Source: Pararhizobium antarcticum (GTDB lineage Bacteria; Pseudomonadota; Alphaproteobacteria; Rhizobiales; Rhizobiaceae). From it: a stretch of DNA of 64,000 nucleotides. The position numbers were made by a program, and so were the translations under genes. Location: contig NZ_LSRP01000118.1 of assembly GCF_001885585.1 (NCBI RefSeq), forward strand, positions 62,001 to 126,000, in the 5' to 3' direction. Shown here one piece after another: positions 28,145 to 37,735 of this stretch. Numbering within the stretch: the first letter of the stretch is position 1; every line of letters begins with the position of its first letter. Under the pieces are notes generated by a model that made no database searches, had not been told where the DNA came from, and worked only from the letters and a program-made list of their open reading frames with translations.

Positions 28145-28690
28145 ATGCCCGTCGTTCGTGGTAAAAACATCGATCCGCTCTACACCGCCGAGATGATTGC
28201 GGTCCGCAATATCGAAATGGCGCAGCAGATCGCCAAGGGACCGAACAACGATCTGCTTGTCATCGCCGTCCTCAAGGGCTCGTTCATTTTCGCAGCCGAC
28301 CTGATCCGCGCCATGCACACGACCGGCCTTGCACCCGAGGTCGAGTTCATCACGCTGTCGAGCTATGGCACCGGCACGGTCTCGCAGGGCGTCAGGATCA
28401 TCAAGGACATCGACAGCGATGTGCACGATCGCGACGTGCTTCTGATCGACGATATCCTGGAATCGGGCCGCACCCTGCGTTTCGCCAAGGAGCTGATGCT
28501 CGAGCGTGGCGCAAAATCGGTGACCATCGCCGTCCTGCTCGACAAGAAGGTCAAGCGCAGCACCGATCTCGAGGCGGATTATGTCGGTTTCGAATGCCCT
28601 GATTATTTCGTCGTCGGCTACGGCATGGATGTCGCCTATGCCTTCCGCGAACTGCCCTTCGTCGGCATCGTCACCGGCGACGCTACCTGA
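28145..28690 (+). CDS. hpt: Hypoxanthine phosphoribosyltransferase
   Basis: Purine salvage enzyme converting hypoxanthine (and often guanine) plus PRPP to the nucleotide. The PRPP-binding motif VLLIDDILESGRTL is at about residues 98-111, with the LKGSFIFAADLIR loop and the C-terminal YVGFECPDYFVVGYGMDVAYAFRELP block. 181 residues, normal. CCGGAGAAG lies just upstream of the start. A CpdR-like receiver follows, an arrangement seen in other rhizobia. Confidence 0.95.
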   Translation: MPVVRGKNIDPLYTAEMIAVRNIEMAQQIAKGPNNDLLVIAVLKGSFIFAADLIRAMHTTGLAPEVEFITLSSYGTGTVSQGVRIIKDIDSDVHDRDVLLIDDILESGRTLRFAKELMLERGAKSVTIAVLLDKKVKRSTDLEADYVGFECPDYFVVGYGMDVAYAFRELPFVGIVTGDAT

Positions 28691-28822
28691 CGACTGCGTG
28701 TGCTTTCAGATCACAGCGCTGCCAGATCATGGCGCTTGCTGTTTACGAAAAGCAAAGGAAGAACTGGTTTCTTGGCCGCAGGACGTGACGCCATCTGGCG
28801 CGCATTTATGACGGGAGCCATG

Positions 28823-29182
28823 ATGGCCAAGATCCTGATTACCGAAGATGAAGATAGCCTGCGTCGTTTCGTTGCCCGCGCGCTGCAACTGGACGGCCAT
28901 GAAACCTTTGAGGCGGCCGATGGCGCCGATGGTCTGGCGCAGCTCCACGACCAGAGTTTCGATCTTCTGCTCTCCGATATCCGCATGCCCGTCATGGATG
29001 GCATCGAACTCGCCCACCAGGCATCATCAGCTTTTCCAGCCCTGAAAATCCTTTTGATGACCGGCTATGCCGAACAGCGCGAACGGGCTGACAACCTCAA
29101 TGGCAAGGTGATCGATGTGGTCTCGAAGCCGTTTACCTTGCCAGATATTCGCAAGGCGGTTGCGGTGGCTTTGGCGGCTTGA
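28823..29182 (+). CDS. Single-domain response regulator, CpdR-like
   Basis: A 119-residue stand-alone receiver domain. Acidic pocket Glu8-Asp9-Glu10, phosphoacceptor Asp52 (SDIRMPVMDG), Thr80 (LLMTGYAE) and Lys102 (SKPF) are intact. CpdR proteins in alphaproteobacteria control ClpXP proteolysis of cell-cycle regulators when unphosphorylated; this protein resembles that family in size and C terminus, but a different single-domain receiver cannot be excluded. GGGAG sits at a good distance from the ATG at 28823. Confidence 0.85.
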   Translation: MAKILITEDEDSLRRFVARALQLDGHETFEAADGADGLAQLHDQSFDLLLSDIRMPVMDGIELAHQASSAFPALKILLMTGYAEQRERADNLNGKVIDVVSKPFTLPDIRKAVAVALAA

Positions 29183-29241
29183 GGGATTGGGAGCTTTGTT
29201 TTGGAAGTTGCCTTTATGCCGGCGACGGGAGCGCTCTGGCG

Positions 29242-29538
29242 ATGTCGAAACTGATTCGCAATCCTGTCGGTGTCGAGTTGGTACAGGAGACAACCTTGTC
29301 GGGTTTCCGCGACTGGTTCATTCACCGGTTCGGCGGGCTCGATCAACTTCCTCAAGTCTTTGTTGACCTGCTTAATAAGCCTGAAGTCCTACTCGCACCC
29401 CTGCTGGACGAACTACAGCCTGGGGACAAATTGTGGTTATGCCGAAGCTTGAAAATAGGTGTCCTATATGGACATGAAGGCATTGCCTTGGTCCGAGACC
29501 GGCAACCGCTAATATATTTGCGCGTCATCGATTACTAG
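29242..29538 (+). CDS. Small hypothetical protein of lower GC content
   Basis: A 98-residue soluble protein. The C-terminal part (LQPGDKLWLCRSLK, GHEGIALVRDRQPLIYLRVIDY) recalls a widespread family of short proteins with a GxxGxALVR-like ending; no function is known for that family. The last 200 bases are clearly more AT-rich than the neighbours and use codons such as ATA and TTG, which suggests recent acquisition or weak selection. A GGGAG lies about 10 bases before the ATG. Confidence 0.5.
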   Translation: MSKLIRNPVGVELVQETTLSGFRDWFIHRFGGLDQLPQVFVDLLNKPEVLLAPLLDELQPGDKLWLCRSLKIGVLYGHEGIALVRDRQPLIYLRVIDY

Positions 29539-29593
29539 GCTGCACGCCCATTTACGGTGGACGGCTGCCGCTATCAGGCTCGGACATCAACTC

Positions 29594-32233
29594 TCACCTG
29601 ATATCCAGCAACCGCTCCAGATATAGCCGCTCCGTCTCCGGCGATGAATTCGTGCCCAGACGCCGGCGGATTTCTTCCAGGATTTCGCGCGCGCGCTGGG
29701 TGTCGATCTCGTCCGGCACCTTCACCTGATCGCCGAAATCCGGGCCGGCATTCTGCTGGCGGCGGCCGAGCGGGTCGCGGCCGTTCTGGCCGTATTGCGG
29801 CACGCCCTGTCCCTGTCCGGGACCTTGGCCCTGGCCCTGCATCTGCTGCATCATGTCCTGCGCGCCATCGCGCAAGGCTTGGAGCGCGCGTCCCTGGCTG
29901 CCGACGGCCTGTTCGCCCTGGCCTTCGCCAAGTGCGCCGGCGGCACCCTGCATCTCGCGCCCGGCCTCGCCAAAGCCCTTGCCGGGCTTGATGCCCATGC
30001 CTTCGAGGCCCTTCTGGATCTCGCCCAGCTGCTTGCCAAGCGCTTCCTGCTGGGCCCGTAGCTGCTTCAGGGCTTCCTTCAGCTGTTCGGCGGTCATCTC
30101 GTCGGTCGGGTTTTGCTCGCCGCTTTGCTGCTGGTCCTGCGGGCTCTGGCCCGGATCCTGCGGCATCTGCTGGCCGAACAGTTCGCTATCCTCTCCCTGC
30201 AGCGGATCGCCGCGCTGCATGCGGTCGCGCAGGGCCTGATCGAACTTGAACGTCTCGTCCATCAGTTGCTGTTGCTGCTGCATCAACTCGCCGAGCTTGT
30301 CCATCTGCTGGCGCATCTCGCTGTTTTCCTGGCCCTGCTGCTGTTGCGGCCGGCCGGCCTGCAGATTGTTCATCATGCGCTGCATTTCGGATAGCATCTG
30401 TCGGGCCTGATCCTTGGCGCCGGATTTCGCCAGATTTTCGATCTGGTCCATCATCTTTTCCAGATCCTGCTGGCGCAGTGAATTGTTCTGCTCCGGCCGG
30501 GCCGCCATTTGCGGGTTTTTCATCGCCTGCTGGGCCAGCGCTTTCATATATTCCTGCATGGCATCGCGCAGTTCCTGCATCAGCGCGGCGATTTCCTCAT
30601 CCGATGCGCCCTTTTCCAGCGCGTCGGACAGCGCCTGCTGCGCATCGCGCAGGCGGCGGTCGGCAAGCGACAGGTCGCCATCCTCGATGCCGAGCGCGAT
30701 CTCCCAGAGGTGATCGGCGGCATCGCGCAGCATGTCGTCATTATAGGCGACTTCCATGCGGCTGCGGCCCGATTGCAAGAGCAGGTAGTGCGTCAGGTTG
30801 GGAATGTTCTCGTCCGGACGGATCATCACGGCGTCATTGAGGTCGAGCGCCCGGGGCAGTGCCTTGGCATCCAGCGCAAAGACCTGTCGCTGTTCCGCAA
30901 CGGCGCCGGCCAGCGGCTCGAAGAAAGCGCGGCCGGGCAGGACCATGTCCTGTGGAACGCTGCGGCCTTCCTGACCGGCGGCGTCGCGGGCGACAAGCGT
31001 GATGCGGACGCGTTTTCCCGACAGCGGATGTTCGCTGAGATTGCGGCTTGTCAGTCCCTTTGCCTCGCGCCCGTTGCGACGCGGCAGGTCGAGACGATAT
31101 TCCGGGAGCGGATAGAGCGGGCGGGCGTCTGCAGCCAGTGTTTCCAGCGGCTTGATTTCCGCCCAGGCCTGCTGCAGTCCGTAGTCGTCCTTGGCAAGAA
31201 AACCGATTTCCAGCGCGGCGTTGACCGTGCCGCGCGGCAGTCCGTCAAAAGCGATCTCGGGCACGCTGTCCGGAATGACCGTGAAAGCCCATTGCCGTCC
31301 GCCGACATCAAGCGCCCCATCGCGGGTGATCTTGTAGAGGTGCGTTTCGCCCTGGACAGGGGCGACCGCTGCAGTCTCGACCGGTTTTCCCGTCGGCTCG
31401 GTCGATGCCTTGGCCTCTTCGGCGGCGATGACGATCGGCGCGGTGGCGTCCTTCTCGAGATAGGTCACCGGGGTCGAGCCCGCAGCACTGGTGATGCGCA
31501 CCGTGACGTCGCTGAATTGTGGGATGCGCAGGGCCTCGGCAGTCGCCTGCTGGCCGGCCTGGCTGCCGGTCAGGAAAATCGGCGCGCGGCCGGTATAGGC
31601 CGGCGGCGTTACCCAGGCATCGATGCGAACGTCTGGTTTCGACACGACGGGTTGCGGCAGATGCACGACATCCGACAGCAGGCCGGCCCGGTTGGAGTAG
31701 GAATAGGCAAAGGCGATGCAGACGAGAAGCACCGGTACGGCGCGCAGGCCGAGCGGGTCGTGGCGGGCAATGTCGGGGCGCGGCAGTCCGGCCTCAAGCG
31801 CGCCGATCATGCGTGCCATGCGCTTCTGGTGCTCCTGCCAGAGGGCGAGGCCGAAGGCGCCATCGGTCGCCGGCTGGTCATCCTGGACGCGGATAGCCTG
31901 ATGCGGCAGGGCGTTGCGCTCTTCCAGCATGCGATCGGCGTCCGCAACCTTCGGCCAGCGGATCCGGGCGAGCGGAACGAGAAGAGCGATGAAGGCTGCG
32001 GCAAAGGCGATGAGTGTCAGGCCATGCAGCCACGCCGGCACGCTGCGGAAAAAACCGAACCAGGCGGTAGAGAGAAACAGCAGGATGACAATCAGCGGCG
32101 GCACGGCTCTTGGCACGACCTGTTCCGAAAACAGCACGAGGCTTGCCAGCCATCGTTTCGCGCCGAGCAATCGGGCGAGCCGCATCGATTTTCCCGAGGC
32201 TTTTTCAGGTGCATCCCGCCGGATTTCCGTCAT
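29594..32233 (-). CDS. TIGR02302 family (DUF4175) membrane protein
   Basis: A large protein of about 879 residues typical of Rhizobiales. Two N-terminal transmembrane segments (about 40-92: PPLIVILLFLSTAWFGFF and LTLIAFAAAFIALLVPL), a third near 170, then a long periplasmic part. The last third is extremely Gln/Met-rich (stretches such as GRPQQQQGQENSEMRQQMDK), which is normal for the family. It is the last gene of argH - lptM - lysA - TIGR02302. Function unknown. The ATG at 32233 was preferred to one 24 bases upstream, without strong evidence. Confidence 0.85.
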   Translation of the reverse strand: MTEIRRDAPEKASGKSMRLARLLGAKRWLASLVLFSEQVVPRAVPPLIVILLFLSTAWFGFFRSVPAWLHGLTLIAFAAAFIALLVPLARIRWPKVADADRMLEERNALPHQAIRVQDDQPATDGAFGLALWQEHQKRMARMIGALEAGLPRPDIARHDPLGLRAVPVLLVCIAFAYSYSNRAGLLSDVVHLPQPVVSKPDVRIDAWVTPPAYTGRAPIFLTGSQAGQQATAEALRIPQFSDVTVRITSAAGSTPVTYLEKDATAPIVIAAEEAKASTEPTGKPVETAAVAPVQGETHLYKITRDGALDVGGRQWAFTVIPDSVPEIAFDGLPRGTVNAALEIGFLAKDDYGLQQAWAEIKPLETLAADARPLYPLPEYRLDLPRRNGREAKGLTSRNLSEHPLSGKRVRITLVARDAAGQEGRSVPQDMVLPGRAFFEPLAGAVAEQRQVFALDAKALPRALDLNDAVMIRPDENIPNLTHYLLLQSGRSRMEVAYNDDMLRDAADHLWEIALGIEDGDLSLADRRLRDAQQALSDALEKGASDEEIAALMQELRDAMQEYMKALAQQAMKNPQMAARPEQNNSLRQQDLEKMMDQIENLAKSGAKDQARQMLSEMQRMMNNLQAGRPQQQQGQENSEMRQQMDKLGELMQQQQQLMDETFKFDQALRDRMQRGDPLQGEDSELFGQQMPQDPGQSPQDQQQSGEQNPTDEMTAEQLKEALKQLRAQQEALGKQLGEIQKGLEGMGIKPGKGFGEAGREMQGAAGALGEGQGEQAVGSQGRALQALRDGAQDMMQQMQGQGQGPGQGQGVPQYGQNGRDPLGRRQQNAGPDFGDQVKVPDEIDTQRAREILEEIRRRLGTNSSPETERLYLERLLDIR

Positions 32234-32407
32234 CCGTTTCCATGTCCTTTCACGCACGCCGAGGGCGGCGGTGTCTCTGTCGACTGCCGGTTCAAGGATA
32301 ACACTCTTTGTGGCGAAGACGAGGGCGACAACGCAATCGTGATCGAAAAGCGCTGCCGTCGCCGTCTGCTATCGACAGATGTCACGGGGATTGTGTCGGC
32401 TGTCCGT

Positions 32408-33676
32408 TCAGTCGAGCCAGTCCGGAACCGAATCGAGACCGATCAGGTCTTCATAGCTGGTTCGCGGGCGAATCACATGGAAGCGGTTGCCGCTGACCAG
32501 AACCTCTGGAACCAGAAGCCGGGTGTTGTAGGTCCCCGCCTGCACGGCACCATAGGCACCGGCGGAGCCGACCGCGATCAGGTCACCGGGCTTCGGCATG
32601 GCCATTTCCCGGTCGAGCGCCAGATAGTCGCCGGTTTCGCAGACCGGGCCGACGATGTCGGCCTTGATGCGCGGCGCATTGGCGGCGGAAATCCGGACAG
32701 GCCGGATCTCATGATAGGCCTCGTAGAGCGTCGGGCGGATCAGGTCGTTCATGGCGCCGTCGACGATGACGAAGGTCTTCGAGCCGCCATCCTTCACATA
32801 GATGACCTCGGTCACCAGGATACCGGCATTGCCGACGATCAGCCGGCCCGGCTCCATGACGATCTTGCAGTCCAGTCCGCGCAACTCGTTCTTGACGATC
32901 TCGGCATAGGCGTCGGGCAAGGGCGGCGGATTGTTGTCTTCCTTGTAGGGAATGCCAAGGCCGCCGCCGACATCGACATGGTCGATCGCGTGGCCGTCGG
33001 CCCGCAGCGTGTCGACCAGTTCCCGCAACAGCCGGAAGGCTTCCTCAAAGGGCTGCAGATCGGTGATCTGGCTGCCGATATGCATGTCGATGCCGGTTAC
33101 CTTGATGCCCGGCAGGGTCGCGGCATAGGCATAGACAGCCCGTGCGCGCTCATAGGAAATGCCGAACTTGTTTTCCTTCTTGCCCGTCGAGATCTTCGCA
33201 TGGGTCTTGGCATCGACATCCGGATTGATACGGAAGGAGACATGCGCCTTCTTGCCCTCGCGCACGGCGCGGGCGTTCAGCACTTCCAGTTCCGGTTCGG
33301 ATTCGACGTTGAAGCAATAGATGCCGGCATCGAGCGCCAGGTCCATTTCGGCAATGGTCTTGCCGACGCCCGAAAACATGATGCGCGAGGCAGGAATGCC
33401 GGCAGCCAGCGCCCGGCGCAGTTCACCGCCCGAGACGACATCGACGCCCGCCCCGAGACGACCCAGCGTCTTCAGCACCGCCTGGTTGGAATTGGCCTTC
33501 ATCGCATAGCAGACCATGGCATCGACATCCGAAAATGCCTTGGAAAACACAGCGTAGTGGCGCTCCAGCGTGGCTGTCGAATAGCAGTAGAAGGGCGTGC
33601 CGACGGCCTTGGCGATGTCGGTAACGGGCACGTCTTCCGCATGGAGAACGCCGTTGCGATGTTCGAAGTGGTTCAA
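32408..33676 (-). CDS. lysA: Diaminopimelate decarboxylase
   Basis: PLP-dependent decarboxylase that makes L-lysine from meso-diaminopimelate. The PLP Lys is Lys60 (CYAMKANSN); the alanine-racemase-like barrel and C-terminal beta domain are complete, with HIGSQI, DVGGGLGIPY, EPGRLIVGNAG and CETGDYLA blocks. 422 residues, normal. It lies 13 bases downstream of lptM, in one operon with argH. Confidence 0.97.
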   Translation of the reverse strand: MNHFEHRNGVLHAEDVPVTDIAKAVGTPFYCYSTATLERHYAVFSKAFSDVDAMVCYAMKANSNQAVLKTLGRLGAGVDVVSGGELRRALAAGIPASRIMFSGVGKTIAEMDLALDAGIYCFNVESEPELEVLNARAVREGKKAHVSFRINPDVDAKTHAKISTGKKENKFGISYERARAVYAYAATLPGIKVTGIDMHIGSQITDLQPFEEAFRLLRELVDTLRADGHAIDHVDVGGGLGIPYKEDNNPPPLPDAYAEIVKNELRGLDCKIVMEPGRLIVGNAGILVTEVIYVKDGGSKTFVIVDGAMNDLIRPTLYEAYHEIRPVRISAANAPRIKADIVGPVCETGDYLALDREMAMPKPGDLIAVGSAGAYGAVQAGTYNTRLLVPEVLVSGNRFHVIRPRTSYEDLIGLDSVPDWLD

Positions 33677-33689
33677 GGGACTGGCCTGA

Positions 33690-33884
33690 CTAGAGGAGGG
33701 GATCGAGAAGGAATGGACGGTCTTCGGCGTCCTGTTTCTTCTCAGCCGTGCCTGATGGCGTCTTGGTGTTTAGCGGCCCGCTTACGCCCGGTCGGTCGAG
33801 TTCGCCCTTGCGGCCGCAGCCGGAAAGCGCGACGCCGGCCGCGGCCAGGGCGACGAGGAGATAGACTGTGTTTCGCAGAAGCAT
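33690..33884 (-). CDS. lptM: LptM-like small lipoprotein
   Basis: A 64-residue lipoprotein. Signal peptide with lipobox LSGC (Cys23) followed by GRKGELDRP, the hallmark of LptM/YifL. In E. coli LptM helps oxidative maturation of the LptD translocon; the rhizobial homologue conserved next to lysA is expected to act in the same place, but this is inference. It is located between argH and lysA. Confidence 0.85.
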   Translation of the reverse strand: MLLRNTVYLLVALAAAGVALSGCGRKGELDRPGVSGPLNTKTPSGTAEKKQDAEDRPFLLDPLL

Positions 33885-33979
33885 GGAACTCTTTCCCGGC
33901 CCGGCCGATCGGGCATTCCTACAATTCGTCAGGACTCATAACCAGTTTTCAGGATGTTGTGCACCCTGAATCGTGTTCG

Positions 33980-35383
33980 TCAGTTGCGCGTGCGCCACCA
34001 GGCGATCTGCTTGCGGACTTCGCTCGGCGCGGTGCCGCCAAAGGAGGTGCGGCTGGCGACCGAAGCCTCGACGGTGAGCACGCCGAAAACCTTGTCGGTG
34101 ATCGCCGGATTGAGCGCCTGCAGGTCTTCCAGCGAAAGCTCTGCCAGTTCGCAGCCGTTCTTTTCGGCAAGCGCCACCGCATGGCCGGTGACATGATGGG
34201 CGTCGCGGAAGGGCAGGCCCGCTTCCCGCACCAGCCAGTCGGCAAGGTCGGTCGCCGTCGAATAGCCGGAGCCAGCGGCGGCTTTCATGCGGTCGGTGCG
34301 GATGGTCATGTCGCGGACCATGCCGGTCATGGCGGCAATCGCCAGTTCCAGGCTTTCGGCCGAATCGAAGACCTGTTCCTTGTCTTCCTGCATGTCCTTG
34401 GAATAGGCGAGCGGCAGGCCCTTCATCACGGTCAGAAGCGCAATCAGCGATCCGTTGATGCGGCCGGTCTTGGCCCGCACCAGTTCGGCGGCGTCCGGGT
34501 TCTTCTTCTGCGGCATGATCGACGAGCCCGTCGAGAAGGCATCCGACAGCCGGATGAAGCCGAATTGCGGCGTCGACCAGATGACGATTTCTTCAGCCAG
34601 ACGCGACAGGTGCACGGCGCAGATCGAGGCAAGCGCCAGGAATTCAAGCGCAAAATCGCGATCCGAGACCGTGTCGATCGAATTGCGCGTCGGGCCGCTG
34701 AAACCGAGCGCCTTGGCCGTCATGTGGCGATCGATCGGAAAGCCGGTGCCGGCCAGTGCCGCGGCGCCGATCGGGCTTTCATCCATGTGCTCGATGGCAT
34801 GGCGGACGCGGGCGCGGTCGCGGCCGAACATTTCGACATAGGCCATGCAGTGATGGCCGAAGGTGACCGGCTGGGCCGTCTGCAGATGGGTGAAGCCGGG
34901 CATGACGGTGTCGGCATGCTCTTCGGCACGATCCAGAAACGCGGCAATCAGGCCTGTCAGCATGCTTTCGCATTTCTGCAGTTCTTCCTTCACCCACAGG
35001 CGAAAATCGAGCGCCACCTGGTCGTTGCGCGAACGGGCGGTGTGCAGGCGTCCCGCGGCAGGGCCGATCAGCGTGGCAAGCCTCGCCTCGATGTTCATGT
35101 GGATGTCTTCGAGCCGGCGCGAGAATTCGAACTGGCCGCTTTCGATCTCTGACAGGATCGTGTCGAGACCGTGAACGATCTTGTCTTTATCCTCTGTCGA
35201 AATAATGCCCTGATGCGCCAGCATGGTCGCATGCGCTATTGAGCCGCGGATATCCTGCGCGAAAAGCTTCTTGTCGAAGTCGATCGAGGCATTTATCTCC
35301 TCCATGATCGCATCCGGCCCCGAGGCGAAACGTCCACCCCACATCTGGTTGGAGGATTTGGTCTCAGAGTTGCCGTCAGCCAT
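33980..35383 (-). CDS. argH: Argininosuccinate lyase
   Basis: Last step of arginine synthesis: argininosuccinate to arginine and fumarate. The fumarase/aspartase superfamily signature [12 protein letters not shown] is present, plus [17 protein letters not shown] and [12 protein letters not shown]. 467 residues, normal. Start at 35383 (MADGNSETK), with an alternative 6 bases upstream. It is divergent from the TlpA-like gene across only about 31 bases, so their promoters must overlap. Confidence 0.97.
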   Translation of the reverse strand: MADGNSETKSSNQMWGGRFASGPDAIMEEINASIDFDKKLFAQDIRGSIAHATMLAHQGIISTEDKDKIVHGLDTILSEIESGQFEFSRRLEDIHMNIEARLATLIGPAAGRLHTARSRNDQVALDFRLWVKEELQKCESMLTGLIAAFLDRAEEHADTVMPGFTHLQTAQPVTFGHHCMAYVEMFGRDRARVRHAIEHMDESPIGAAALAGTGFPIDRHMTAKALGFSGPTRNSIDTVSDRDFALEFLALASICAVHLSRLAEEIVIWSTPQFGFIRLSDAFSTGSSIMPQKKNPDAAELVRAKTGRINGSLIALLTVMKGLPLAYSKDMQEDKEQVFDSAESLELAIAAMTGMVRDMTIRTDRMKAAAGSGYSTATDLADWLVREAGLPFRDAHHVTGHAVALAEKNGCELAELSLEDLQALNPAITDKVFGVLTVEASVASRTSFGGTAPSEVRKQIAWWRTRN

Positions 35384-35414
35384 GAACAATGCCCGCCTTG
35401 GAGAATGATCCGTC

Positions 35415-36092
35415 TTGGAAAATCAAACGACAGACCCGAAGAAACGTTTTTCGGCCGCCAGGCTGGTGGCATTCGCCGCCATTGCCGGGCTTATCGCCGG
35501 TGCGGCTGGGGTATACGTGATCGAAACCCGGTCTGGCAAGGATACACTCGCTGAAACCGCTGATGCCGGGCGCTGCGAGGCTTCAAAGGACAAGGTCGCC
35601 GCGATCACCCCGTTTCTCAAGGGGCAGGTCGCCGCCATGGCGCCGGTCGCCGAACCGCGACCGCTGGCTGGTCTGAACTTCAAGGGCGCGGACGGCCGTG
35701 ACCTGACGCTCGCCGATTTCGGGGGCAAGGCTGTCCTTCTCAATCTCTGGGCCACTTGGTGCGTGCCGTGCCGCGAGGAAATGCCGGCCCTGAATGCGCT
35801 GGAGAAGGCTGCGGGGAGCGACCGGTTCGAGGTCGTTGCCGTGAATATCGATATTGGCGACGAAGAAAAGCCGAAAGCCTTTCTCGAGGAGACCAAGGTC
35901 CACGACCTCGGCTTCTACCGGGATTCGTCGATGGGCGTCTTCAATACGCTGAAAAAGGAAGGCCTCGCTTTCGGCCTGCCGGTAACGCTTCTGATCGACG
36001 ACAAGGGCTGCCTGATCTCCGCGATGAACGGCCCGGCGGTGTGGGACAGTGATGACGCAAAGGCGCTTGTGAAGGCGGCTGTGGGATCGTAA
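35415..36092 (+). CDS. tlpA: TlpA-like membrane-anchored thioredoxin
   Basis: A 225-residue thiol-disulfide oxidoreductase of the TlpA/ResA type. N-terminal anchor (about 12-36) and periplasmic thioredoxin fold with active site WCVPC (Cys116, Cys119) and cis-Pro in FGLPVTLL. An extra Cys pair (about Cys54 and Cys198) lies in the same compartment, as in Bradyrhizobium TlpA. Such proteins reduce cytochrome oxidase copper-chaperone or subunit thiols. The start is TTG (35415), the only codon that keeps the anchor; a GGAG lies about 12 bases upstream. Confidence 0.88.
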   Translation: MENQTTDPKKRFSAARLVAFAAIAGLIAGAAGVYVIETRSGKDTLAETADAGRCEASKDKVAAITPFLKGQVAAMAPVAEPRPLAGLNFKGADGRDLTLADFGGKAVLLNLWATWCVPCREEMPALNALEKAAGSDRFEVVAVNIDIGDEEKPKAFLEETKVHDLGFYRDSSMGVFNTLKKEGLAFGLPVTLLIDDKGCLISAMNGPAVWDSDDAKALVKAAVGS

Positions 36093-36096
36093 GGCC

Positions 36097-37542
36097 TCAG
36101 CCGGCTCCGGAGGCCTGCGTTCCAGCCTTTGCTTTCGGCCGCAGGATTGCGTCCTTGAGCACGTCGAGGACGCGGGGGTCGAGCGTCTGCGAGACGTTGA
36201 AGCGCATGAAGCCGGTTGCGCTTTGTGACAGGCTGAACACATTGCCGGGCGCAAGGACGATGCGGCTTTCAAGTGCCGCGCGTGCGACGTCGGCGGCGTC
36301 CAGATCGTCCGGAAGCCGGCACCACAGAAACATCCCGGCGCGCGGCTCCAGCCACGGAACGATGCCCAGATTGCGCAGTCTGGCGGATACGTCGGTCATC
36401 GCCCGCGAGAGACGGACCTTCAGGCTCTCGACGTGTTTGCGGTAATTGCCGTCGCTCAACACCTGCAGCACCAGATCCGCCGTCAACCGGCCGCCACCGA
36501 AGGATGTCGCGATCTTCAGATCGGTCAGCGCTTCGATCCACTCCGGTTTCGCGGCGACGAAGCCGCAACGGGCTGCAGCGGACAAGGTCTTGGAGAAGCT
36601 ACCGATATGGATGACCCGGTCGAGTCCGTCGAACGCAGCCAGGCGCGGCGCCGGCGCGTGTTCGAAATCGGCAAAGATGTCGTCCTCGATGATGGTGAGG
36701 TCGAACTGCTCGGCAAGCTTCAGGATCTTGTGGGCGATCACAGGCGAGAGCGTGGCGCCGGTGGGGTTGTGGATCGCCGAATTGGTTATGTAGAGGCGTG
36801 GACGATTTTCCGCGAGCGTGTGCGCGAAAGCCTCGATATCCGGGCCGGACGGCGTATAGGGCACGCTGACGATCCGGGCGCGATGGGCCCGCAGCAGGGC
36901 GTGAAAATTGAAATAGCAGGGATCGTCGACCAGGACGGTGTCACCAGGTTCGATCAGGAACCGGCAGAGCAGGTCGATGGCCTGGGTGCCGGACTCCGTC
37001 AGCATGATCTGGTCGGGATTGGCCTCGATCCCGTGTTCGGCCATGCGCCTGGTGATGAGCGTTCGAAGCGGCGATGAGCCCAAGGGAGATCCATAACCTG
37101 CCAGGGCTACTCCGTCGGCGCGCGACAGGGTTCTCAGCGCGCGGCGCACGCCGTCTTCGGCAAGCCAGGACGCCGGCAGCCAGCCGCAGCCCGGCTTGTG
37201 GTCTCCATCATCGGCTTCCAGCGACTGGCGGGAGATCCAGAAAGGATCAATAGCGCGATCGAGCTTTGGGGCTGCCTGCGACAGCGAGAACGGTGCCGCC
37301 TGGTTTGCCACGTAGAAACCGGACCCCGGCCGCGACAAGATGGCACCTTCCCCGACCAATCTCTCATAGGCATCGACGACCGTCGAGGTCGACACGTTCA
37401 GCGTCGTTGCCAGGCGTCGAACCGACGGCAGTTTTGCGCCGGGCGTCAGGCCGCGTCCGGCGATACGCTGCCTGATCGTCTCCATGACCATGGCCACACG
37501 CGTGGTCCGTCCTGCTGTTTCTCCGCTCATCCGTATTGCCAT
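36097..37542 (-). CDS. MocR/GntR-type regulator with aminotransferase domain
   Basis: A transcription factor of the MocR group: N-terminal GntR winged helix (about 8-75, ARRLATTLNVSTSTVVDAYE-type helix) fused to a class I aminotransferase-like domain with PLP Lys in IGSFSKTLSAAARCG and NPTGATLSP. Such proteins sense PLP or an amino-type ligand and often control a neighbouring gene; here the divergent EamA exporter gene is the obvious target. Start candidates are 37551, 37542 and 37530; an operator-like repeat overlaps the first, so a later one is likely. Confidence 0.88.
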   Translation of the reverse strand: MAIRMSGETAGRTTRVAMVMETIRQRIAGRGLTPGAKLPSVRRLATTLNVSTSTVVDAYERLVGEGAILSRPGSGFYVANQAAPFSLSQAAPKLDRAIDPFWISRQSLEADDGDHKPGCGWLPASWLAEDGVRRALRTLSRADGVALAGYGSPLGSSPLRTLITRRMAEHGIEANPDQIMLTESGTQAIDLLCRFLIEPGDTVLVDDPCYFNFHALLRAHRARIVSVPYTPSGPDIEAFAHTLAENRPRLYITNSAIHNPTGATLSPVIAHKILKLAEQFDLTIIEDDIFADFEHAPAPRLAAFDGLDRVIHIGSFSKTLSAAARCGFVAAKPEWIEALTDLKIATSFGGGRLTADLVLQVLSDGNYRKHVESLKVRLSRAMTDVSARLRNLGIVPWLEPRAGMFLWCRLPDDLDAADVARAALESRIVLAPGNVFSLSQSATGFMRFNVSQTLDPRVLDVLKDAILRPKAKAGTQASGAG

Positions 37543-37574
37543 TGTTACCATAACAGTTTGTCGTAACTGTACCA
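37542..37574. promoter_or_regulatory. Operator candidate of the MocR regulator
   Basis: ACAGTT (37553-37558) and AACTGT (37565-37570) form an inverted repeat with a 6-base spacer. TGTTACCA (37543-37550) and TGTACCA (37568-37574) form a direct repeat. MocR proteins usually bind direct or inverted repeats in their own divergent promoter. It overlaps the beginning of the regulator gene. Confidence 0.45.
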
Positions 37575-37735
37575 GAGTGTCTCTGGCAAAGCCAAGGGTG
37601 CGGAACGATAAGGAGCGCGTCGGAATGCATTTTTCCGGGGCCAAGGTCGGTTCAAGAGAAAAATCATGCTGAATTTCAAGATGATGAAGCGCCAGCGCGT
37701 TTTGCATAAGACGCGCGGCGAAGATGGGGTGACAG

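Noticed and set aside
30509-35152. A 1547-codon open frame on the plus strand
   Set aside because: It is antisense to TIGR02302, lysA, lptM and argH, all well-supported genes. Such long shadows are expected in GC-rich codon usage; its composition is not protein-like.
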